NCBI GenBank assembly: GCA_017995495.1
Contig: JAGOIS010000081.1
Location: forward strand, 1-6,632
From: Candidatus Cloacimonadota bacterium
GTDB lineage: Bacteria > Cloacimonadota > Cloacimonadia > Cloacimonadales > Cloacimonadaceae
DNA length: 6,632 nt
Direction: 5' to 3'
Shown: positions 1 to 4,454 of the stretch, piece after piece
Layout of the letters: each line of letters begins with the position of its first letter
Position numbering within the stretch: position 1 is the first letter of the stretch
The notes under the pieces: generated by a model
What the model was told of the DNA's origin: nothing
What the model saw: the letters and a program-made list of their open reading frames with translations, nothing else
The model's database searches: none
Program-made: the position numbers and the translations under genes

Positions 1-763
1 GCAGCGTGCTCTTCGCGCACCTTATCGTCCTGCATGGTGACATAGCGAAGGTAGGGGAAGAGGAGTTTAGCGTCCTGGATCTGTTGCCAGTGTCCGGCTG
101 AATAGGCGGCATTGGCGGCGGTGTCGTAATTGGTGCGGAGGTGATAAGGGTTTGAGGGCTCGAAGCCGTGCATACTGAAGTTGTCTGCCCAATCCCTGTA
201 TGTGCCACCGGCGGCAAAGACAGCCCGGGCATCCTGGAAGAGGGCGTCACGGAGTTCGTCAGTCTGGACTCCGGCCATTTCAAAGGCCTCACGATAGAAG
301 GCGTTGACGGCGGCAGTGCTTTGGAGGTCCCAGGAGAAGTGGAGGAGGTCGTCCAGGGAGAGGGAGTTTTTGCGATACTTGCGTTTGCGGGCATTATCCG
401 AGCCTTTAACGAAAGAGAGGAGGACCGAGCGGGTGAGGAGGGCGCCATATTCGACGGCGATGCCGGTGAGCGGCGGGAGGTCGTCCAGGTCGCCAGCGGC
501 TTTGATCTCGTTTTTTACGCGGTTAATAGCGCGGAAGAGGGGGGCAGCAGCAGCCGTGAAGTTGCGGGCGCTGCCGCGTGCGAAGAGAGAGCCCCCTTCG
601 ACTCCTCCAATGCCGACGTCACGCTTTTCACGGAACTTTCCGCGGCGCTCTCGTTTATGTTCAGCTTGCCGCCCTCCACCTTCTGCAGCCGCGCGCTGAT
701 CTCGTTCAAGCCGCTCTTCAGGGCCTCGGCGTCCAGTGTGATCTTGATCACTAAATCGCTCAT
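1..763 (-). pseudogene. Phage structural gene, frame-broken: tape-measure-like N-terminus joined to Mu gpF-like head morphogenesis region, truncated by window edge
   Basis: Read leftwards from the ATG at 761-763, the first ~55 codons (MSDLVIKITLDAEALKSGL...) are a convincing protein start. They resemble the openings of phage tail tape-measure proteins. Staying in that frame gives a low-complexity Ala/Ser/Pro tail and a stop at 515-517. In the frame one base back (-1), a clean open frame covers about 600 to 1. It holds the Mu gpF / SPP1 gp7 minor-head signature: a YHLRTNYDTAANAAYSAGHW block (about 90-149), then FPYLRYVTMQDDKVREEHA at the edge, matching the family's RTN...A...G...YLRY...D..VR..H pattern. 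The frames meet at the five-G run at 592-596, where a -1 step gives ...LEESKGGSLFARGS.... In head morphogenesis proteins this domain helps link portal and capsid during assembly. A one-base indel (mutation or assembly error), programmed -1 slippage, or a deletion joining two phage genes would each explain the break. The phage origin is well supported; the tape-measure label for the N-terminus is tentative. Confidence 0.7.
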
Positions 764-764
764 T

Positions 765-872
765 TTACCTTGCCTTTTCAGGTTTTCTGTTTACCATGTC
801 GCTATGTGCATCATTACGCTTTTCGCTCTTGGCTTTCTGCTGTACCTCTTGCGGGTGGATCACCGCGAACAT
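765..872 (-). CDS. Possible small or 3'-partial ORF just upstream of the phage gene (hypothetical)
   Basis: A minus-strand frame ends with TAA at 765-767, two bases (one intervening A) before the ATG of the phage structural gene, the tight spacing expected of neighbouring phage genes. From the first ATG (870-872) it encodes 35 residues, MFAVIHPQEVQQ... to ...NRKPEKAR, very basic and polar after a short hydrophobic start. The frame stays open rightwards to about 1124 but has no other ATG and no clear ribosome-binding site. It may instead be the tail of a truncated upstream phage gene, or no gene at all. No family is recognised. The Arg/Gly/Pro-rich translation beyond 872 looks non-coding. Confidence 0.25.
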   Translation of the reverse strand: MFAVIHPQEVQQKAKSEKRNDAHSDMVNRKPEKAR

Positions 873-1089
873 AAGCAAAAACAGGGAAAATCGTCGTTCG
901 ATCTCCCCCTTGCCATCTCTGTCACCTTTACCTGCGGCACCCAGCGGCAGACTCCCACCCCTGCCGGAGCGGATCTTCCTCCGGGTGAATGCCGCGCAGA
1001 ACGATAACTGAGATCGACGGGATCCAACCCTTGCCGCTCCGAGCGGACCAGGGACTTCCAGGGGACAAAACCAGGGGCAGCCTTTTTGA
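873..1089. other. Non-coding interval between phage remnant and operon
   Basis: I see no supported gene here. Open frames exist on both strands, but their translations are Arg/Pro/Ser-rich, have no ribosome-binding sites and overlap one another, as expected of GC-rich DNA with few stops. The boundary between phage-derived and host DNA should lie in or near this interval; no direct repeat marking an attachment site is visible inside the window. Short inverted repeats include arms CCGGAG at 964-969 and CTCCGG at 979-984, besides the palindrome and triple repeat listed separately. Confidence 0.5.
1034..1078. repeat. Short palindrome followed by three CCAGGG repeats upstream of the HisRS-like gene
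   Basis: CCGCTC (1034-1039) and GAGCGG (1041-1046) form a near-perfect palindrome around one central base. It is followed by three direct repeats of CCAGGG at 1048, 1058 and 1071, the last two extended to CCAGGGG, with start-to-start spacings of 10 and 13 nt. The cluster ends 11 nt before a TTGACA hexamer and about 65 nt before the operon's first start codon. Spacing near one helical turn fits a protein-binding site, but the role is inferred and chance in GC-rich DNA is possible. Confidence 0.35.
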
Positions 1090-1095
1090 TTGACA
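1090..1095 (+). promoter_or_regulatory. Candidate -35 element (TTGACA) of the HisRS-like operon
   Basis: A perfect TTGACA lies 49 nt before the ATG at 1145, within the only sizeable gap upstream of the operon. At the usual 16-18 nt spacing there is no good -10 box: the hexamer at 17 nt is TGGATG, matching TATAAT at two positions. Either the -10 is atypical for this organism or the hexamer is fortuitous. Confidence 0.35.
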
Positions 1096-1144
1096 GAAAC
1101 AGGCGCGAAATCTGGATGGGGATATCAGGTCAAGAGGAGATGAG

Positions 1145-2425
1145 ATGGCCCCAGGCAAACCGGAGTACCCGGATTTCCTGCCCGATGAGGTGTGGAAATG
1201 GAAGCTGATGGAAGAGCGCTTCGACCATGTGCTGAAGCTGCACGACTATCATGAGATCCGCCTGCCCATCCTCCAGGACCGCGAGCTGGTGCAAAAGGGC
1301 ATCACCGCGTTGATGGAGGGGCGGGAGGCCGCGCGCGTGGCCTCCGGGACCATCCACATTTGCGCCCCGGACGGCAGGGCCGGCCAGCTCAGCCTGCGCC
1401 CGGAAGGCACCATCAGCCTGCTCAGCCATGTGGCCCGCACTTACCGCCCCGGGGACATCCACCGCTACTACTACCATGGCCCGGTTTTCCGCCGGGGCAG
1501 GGACCAGGCGGCGCAGGAATCGTTCCAACTGGGGGTGGAGCTGTTGGGCAGCGACAGCCTGATATCCGAAAATGAGATCATCAGCCTGGGCATGAGGCTG
1601 CTGAGGGAGCTGGGTTTCAAGGACGCCAGCCTGCGCCTGAACAGCTTTGGTTGCGAGAACTGCCGCCGCGGGTTCTTCGCGGACGTGAAAGCCGGGCTCA
1701 AAAAACACCAGGGGGAATACTGCCCCGCCTGCCTGGCGGAACTGGCCGCCAATCCTTTCGCGGAAACCCGCTGCGAAGACGCGCGCTGCCGCCACACGGT
1801 ACCCAACGACCTGAAGATCCTGGACCACCTTTGCCCCAAATGCCAGGCCAACTTTGCCAGCATCAAAAAGGTGCAGGCCAATCTCGGCCATCCCTACAAG
1901 GTTGACCCCCGCCTGTTCAAGAATTTTGCCTATTACAACGAAACGGTTTTCGACCTCGTGATCGGCGGGGGCGGGGATGAACTGACCGTGGGCGGCGGCG
2001 GCCGCTATGACTATCTTTCCGAAAAGATCAGCAAACTCCGCATCCCGGCCGTGGGCTTCTATCTGGATCTGGACCTGGTGTTCAGCGCCATGGACGCCCG
2101 CGAACTTTTCTTCACCTGGGGCAACGACTTTTCCGTTTACATCTTCGCCCAATCGCCCGACATGGAGATGATGCTGCTGCAGATCGCCCAGGAACTCCAC
2201 GCGGAGGGGATCATCACCGTGTTGAGCCCGGAGGTGGGCGACAGCGGAAAGGAGCAGAGCCAGGCCCGCGCCCACAAGTGCGACCTGATGATCACCATCC
2301 GCGAGGAAAACATCCGCGAAGGGAAACTGCTGCTGTACAACCTGACGCGCGAAACCCAGGCTTACATTCCCTTGAACCGGCTCACGGAATCGGTGCGGAT
2401 CGCCCGGATAACCCTGGGAAAATAA
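1145..2425 (+). CDS. Histidyl-tRNA synthetase paralogue (HisRS/HisZ-like class II aaRS fold) with altered catalytic motifs
   Basis: This 426-residue protein has the full HisRS layout: class II catalytic core (about 1-315) with a Cys-rich insertion, and a C-terminal anticodon-binding-like domain (about 328-420). Motif 2 is clear (LSLRPEGT at 82-89, GPVFRRGRDQ at 112-121, SFQLGVELLG at 126-135). It keeps residues matching the E. coli HisRS histidine pocket: Glu87, Thr89, Arg116, Gln128, Glu132, Tyr263 and Tyr264. Two catalytic positions differ. The histidine-specific LVRGLDYY motif reads LFKNFAYY (257-264), so the catalytic Arg is Lys259 and the Asp is Ala262. Motif 3, usually GFAxGxxR, reads GFYLDLDL (304-311), with Leu311 in place of Arg. 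Eight cysteines form four pairs (170/173, 193/196, 210/215, 230/233) that could bind two zinc ions. AGGAG at 1135-1139, five bases before the ATG, supports the start. HisZ, the HisG regulatory subunit, also lacks catalytic residues but usually lacks the C-terminal domain, so neither hisS nor hisZ is assigned. The fold is certain; the function is open. Confidence 0.85.
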   Translation: MAPGKPEYPDFLPDEVWKWKLMEERFDHVLKLHDYHEIRLPILQDRELVQKGITALMEGREAARVASGTIHICAPDGRAGQLSLRPEGTISLLSHVARTYRPGDIHRYYYHGPVFRRGRDQAAQESFQLGVELLGSDSLISENEIISLGMRLLRELGFKDASLRLNSFGCENCRRGFFADVKAGLKKHQGEYCPACLAELAANPFAETRCEDARCRHTVPNDLKILDHLCPKCQANFASIKKVQANLGHPYKVDPRLFKNFAYYNETVFDLVIGGGGDELTVGGGGRYDYLSEKISKLRIPAVGFYLDLDLVFSAMDARELFFTWGNDFSVYIFAQSPDMEMMLLQIAQELHAEGIITVLSPEVGDSGKEQSQARAHKCDLMITIREENIREGKLLLYNLTRETQAYIPLNRLTESVRIARITLGK

Positions 2426-2434
2426 GGAGAACAG

Positions 2435-2806
2435 ATGCAAGCCATCAACTCTGCCCAAGCCCCGGCCGCCCTGGGGCCCTATTCCCAAGCCGTGCTGAAG
2501 CACGACACCCTCTATATTTCCGGCCAGCTGGGCATCGAGGCCGGCTCCGGCCAAATGGCGGAAGGCTTTGAAGCCCAGGCCGAGCAGGCCTTGGCCAACC
2601 TGGAAGCCATCCTGGAAGCGGCGGGGATGAGCTTAGGCAACGTTGTGAAAGTTTCTGTGTTCCTGAAGGACATGAACGATTTTGCCTCGCTCAACGAGAT
2701 CTACTCCAGCCACTTCAGCGCGCCCCACCCGGCCCGCGAGGCCATCCAGGCGGCCCGGCTGCCAAAAGACGGACTGATAGAGATCTCCGCCGTGGCGATG
2801 AAATGA
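2435..2806 (+). CDS. ridA: RidA family reactive enamine/imine deaminase
   Basis: The 123-residue length is normal for the Rid/YjgF/UK114 family, small trimeric cytosolic proteins. RidA hydrolyses 2-aminoacrylate and related enamines/imines released by PLP-dependent serine/threonine dehydratases, preventing damage to PLP enzymes. Visible family features are the N-terminal AQAPAALGPYSQAV with Tyr16, LYISGQLG with Ser29, the central NVVKVSVFLKDMNDF block, and the C-terminal HPAREAIQAARLPKDGLIEISAVA. The last contains the active-site Arg101 (Arg105 in E. coli RidA) and Glu116. It starts 9 nt after the upstream stop; that TAA overlaps its ribosome-binding site (TAAGGAG at 2423-2429), suggesting coupled translation. 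The next gene overlaps its stop. Family assignment is very secure. Arg101 indicates the deaminating RidA type, but the subfamily was not checked. Confidence 0.93.
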   Translation: MQAINSAQAPAALGPYSQAVLKHDTLYISGQLGIEAGSGQMAEGFEAQAEQALANLEAILEAAGMSLGNVVKVSVFLKDMNDFASLNEIYSSHFSAPHPAREAIQAARLPKDGLIEISAVAMK

Positions 2807-3333
2807 GCATCACCACCAAAACCGGAGACAACGGCCAGACCTCGCTCGGCAACGGAGAAAGGATCTGGAAGGACGACGCGCGCGTGCAGGCCTATGGCGC
2901 TTTGGACGAACTGGATGCCTGGCTGGGAGACGCCCGCCATCAGCTCTCCGACCCCAGGACGCCGGCCATTCTGGAGGACGTTCAGATCAGGCTGGGCCGG
3001 GTGATGGGAGAGCTGGCCACCCCCGGCGGCGGATATCCCCATCCCGTTACGGAGGCGGAGGTTGAGGCCCTGGAAGCGCTGATCCGGGAGTTGGAGGAAG
3101 CCAACCCCATCAAGGGTTTTGTGATCCCCGGTTCCCTGCCCTCCTCAGCCCGCCTGGACATCTGCCGCGCCGTTGCCCGCAGGGCGGAGCGCCAGGTGGT
3201 CGCGCTGGCCAGGGTGGAGCCTGTCGCGGCGCCTCTGCTCCGGTATGTGAACCGGCTTTCAGACCTGCTTTACATCCTGGCCCGGGCCCTCGAGGCGGCT
3301 GCCGGAGCCCTGAGATACAAACCCCAACCTTAA
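2803..3333 (+). CDS. pduO: PduO-type cob(I)alamin adenosyltransferase
   Basis: This 176-residue protein is of single-domain PduO/MMAB length. The enzyme transfers the adenosyl group of ATP to cob(I)alamin, making the coenzyme B12 used by methylmalonyl-CoA mutase, diol dehydratase and aminomutases. The N-terminal ATP-binding motif [17 protein letters not shown] (5-21) is intact, followed by Lys23 and the [13 protein letters not shown] block (30-42) with Asp35 and Glu36. The C-terminal signature FVIPG...[14 protein letters not shown] (106-130) and [14 protein letters not shown] (148-161) keeps the conserved Arg, Asn and Asp residues. The usual LHxAR reads LDICR here, so Asp119 replaces the common His. 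Its ATG overlaps the ridA stop (ATGA at 2803-2806) with no strong ribosome-binding site, implying coupled translation. The ferredoxin two genes downstream could supply electrons for cobalamin reduction, but that is inference. Confidence 0.93.
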   Translation: MSITTKTGDNGQTSLGNGERIWKDDARVQAYGALDELDAWLGDARHQLSDPRTPAILEDVQIRLGRVMGELATPGGGYPHPVTEAEVEALEALIRELEEANPIKGFVIPGSLPSSARLDICRAVARRAERQVVALARVEPVAAPLLRYVNRLSDLLYILARALEAAAGALRYKPQP

Positions 3334-3344
3334 GGAGAAGAACA

Positions 3345-4094
3345 ATGTATCAGATAGTGCTTGTCCGCCACGGCGAAAGCGTTTGGAACAAGGAAAACCG
3401 CTTCACCGGCTGGACCGACGTGGACCTTTCCGAGAAAGGCATCTTGGAAGCCAAAACCGCTGGGCAGCGCCTGGCCGCGGAGGGATTCGTCTTTGACGAA
3501 GGCTGGACCTCCGTGCTCAAACGCGCCATCCGCACCCTCTGGCTGATGCTGGATGAGATGGACCTGATGTATCTGCCGGTGCACCACGACTGGCGCCTCA
3601 ACGAACGCCACTACGGCGCTTTGCAGGGGCTCAACAAGGCCGGGACCGCGGAGAAATACGGAGAGGAGCAGGTGAAGATCTGGCGCCGCAGCTTCGATGT
3701 CCCGCCCCCCGCGCTGGCCACCACGGACCCGCGCTGGCCGGGCTTCGATGCCCGCTACGCCCGCCTCACTCCAGACCAGCTGCCCCTCCGCGAATCGCTC
3801 CAGGACACCTGCCAAAGGACCCTGCCCTTCTGGGAGGAGGTGATCGTGCCCAGATTGGTGGCCGGGCGGCGCCTGATCGTTTGCGCGCATGGCAACAGCC
3901 TCCGCGCCATCGTGAAGAGCCTGGACGGCATCAGCGACGCGGATATCGTTGGACTGAACATCCCCACCGGCATTCCGTTGGTCTATGAATTCCACGCCGA
4001 CTTGAGCGTGAGCAAACGTTATTACCTGGCCGACGCCGCGGAACTGGCCGAGGCGGAAAGCGCCGTTGCCAACCAGGGCAAGGCCAAGGCGTAG
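3345..4094 (+). CDS. gpmA: 2,3-bisphosphoglycerate-dependent phosphoglycerate mutase
   Basis: This 249-residue protein has the standard GpmA length. The enzyme interconverts 3-phosphoglycerate and 2-phosphoglycerate in cytosolic glycolysis and gluconeogenesis through a phosphohistidine intermediate. The catalytic start [10 protein letters not shown] places the phospho-acceptor His at residue 9. The substrate loop [15 protein letters not shown] (18-32), LKRAIRTLW (58-66), [14 protein letters not shown] (85-98) with Glu87, and [12 protein letters not shown] (180-191) with the second catalytic His182 are all intact. The C-terminal [10 protein letters not shown] (207-216) is typical. The start follows AAGGAG at 3332-3337, which overlaps the stop of the previous gene; the gap is 11 nt. 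The last ~20 residues are Ala/Glu/Lys-rich. I see no defects, so it should be an active enzyme. Confidence 0.97.
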   Translation: MYQIVLVRHGESVWNKENRFTGWTDVDLSEKGILEAKTAGQRLAAEGFVFDEGWTSVLKRAIRTLWLMLDEMDLMYLPVHHDWRLNERHYGALQGLNKAGTAEKYGEEQVKIWRRSFDVPPPALATTDPRWPGFDARYARLTPDQLPLRESLQDTCQRTLPFWEEVIVPRLVAGRRLIVCAHGNSLRAIVKSLDGISDADIVGLNIPTGIPLVYEFHADLSVSKRYYLADAAELAEAESAVANQGKAKA

Positions 4095-4156
4095 ATTTTC
4101 CTTGACGAAAGGGGCGGGGCGCAGAACCTTGCCCAAAACCCATACAGGAGATAACA

Positions 4157-4327
4157 ATGGCAGTCAAGATCGATAAAGACACCTGCATCGGATGCGGCGC
4201 CTGCGTGGACGTTTGTCCCGTGCAAGCGCTGTCCATGGAAGACGGCAAGGCCAAGTGCGACGAAGGCACCTGCATAGATTGCGGGGCCTGCATCGGCACC
4301 TGTCCCGTTCAGGCCATATCCGAATAA
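4157..4327 (+). CDS. Small 2[4Fe-4S] ferredoxin
   Basis: This 56-codon gene starts six bases after AGGAG (4146-4150). It encodes a clostridial-type bacterial ferredoxin, a cytosolic low-potential electron carrier in anaerobic metabolism (for example with pyruvate or 2-oxoacid:ferredoxin oxidoreductases and hydrogenases). Two complete CxxCxxCxxxCP motifs are visible: Cys10, 13, 16, 20 with Pro21, and Cys39, 42, 45, 49 with Pro50, separated by the usual turn. The length matches the family (about 55 residues). Cys34 is an extra cysteine outside both motifs. The gene lies 62 nt downstream of gpmA and is followed by a strong terminator, so it is the last gene of the operon or a short unit of its own. 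A TTGACG at 4104-4109 lacks a convincing -10. The family is certain; the redox partner is unknown. Confidence 0.95.
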   Translation: MAVKIDKDTCIGCGACVDVCPVQALSMEDGKAKCDEGTCIDCGACIGTCPVQAISE

Positions 4328-4333
4328 GCTGAC

Positions 4334-4392
4334 CCCCCTGAGCTTGAAGGCGGAAGAGGAATCCTTTTCCGCCTTTTTTGCGTTTCAGGGGG
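4334..4392 (+). terminator. Intrinsic terminator after the ferredoxin gene, with an outer flanking stem
   Basis: The core hairpin has arms at 4347-4359 and 4363-4375, pairing over 13 positions with one G-U pair and a 3-nt loop. It is followed by six T (4374-4379, the first two shared with the stem), a textbook rho-independent terminator for plus-strand transcription. An outer inverted repeat, CCCCCTGA (4334-4341) and TCAGGGGG (4385-4392), encloses the whole hairpin and could form a second stem. Confidence 0.9.
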
Positions 4393-4425
4393 AAAAAGAA
4401 GCCCGGAGTGGAGTGGTTCCGGGCT
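4393..4425 (-). terminator. Intrinsic terminator of the convergent minus-strand gene
   Basis: On the minus strand the arms AGCCCGGA (4418-4425) and TCCGGGCT (4400-4407) pair perfectly over 8 bp around a 10-nt loop. They are followed by TCTTTTT (4393-4399). The hairpin begins 29 nt after the stop codon of the minus-strand gene and faces the ferredoxin terminator, so each unit is insulated from the other. Confidence 0.85.
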
Positions 4426-4454
4426 GCAATTATGATCTTGAGGGGGCTTTCAGG

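Noticed and set aside
592..600. Classical X XXY YYZ slippery heptamer for programmed -1 frameshifting
   Set aside because: The codons read TCG AAG GGG GCT, which is not a proper heptamer, and I did not identify a downstream stimulatory structure. Slippage on the G run is possible but an indel is simpler.
168..1007. Plus-strand open frame of 279 codons
   Set aside because: It lies antisense to the phage structural gene, which carries a recognisable gpF-like motif. Its own translation matches nothing and has no ribosome-binding site.
1130..2554. Minus-strand open frame of 474 codons over the HisRS-like gene
   Set aside because: The opposite strand has clear HisRS motifs. The minus-strand translation is a His/Gln/Val-rich mirror typical of GC-rich antisense frames.
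4095..4156. Promoter for the ferredoxin gene based on TTGACG at 4104-4109
   Set aside because: The hexamer 17 nt downstream is AACCTT, a poor -10, so I do not list it as a promoter. Read-through from gpmA is as likely.
3330..4157. Minus-strand open frame of 275 codons over gpmA
   Set aside because: It is the shadow of gpmA, whose catalytic motifs are intact on the plus strand.
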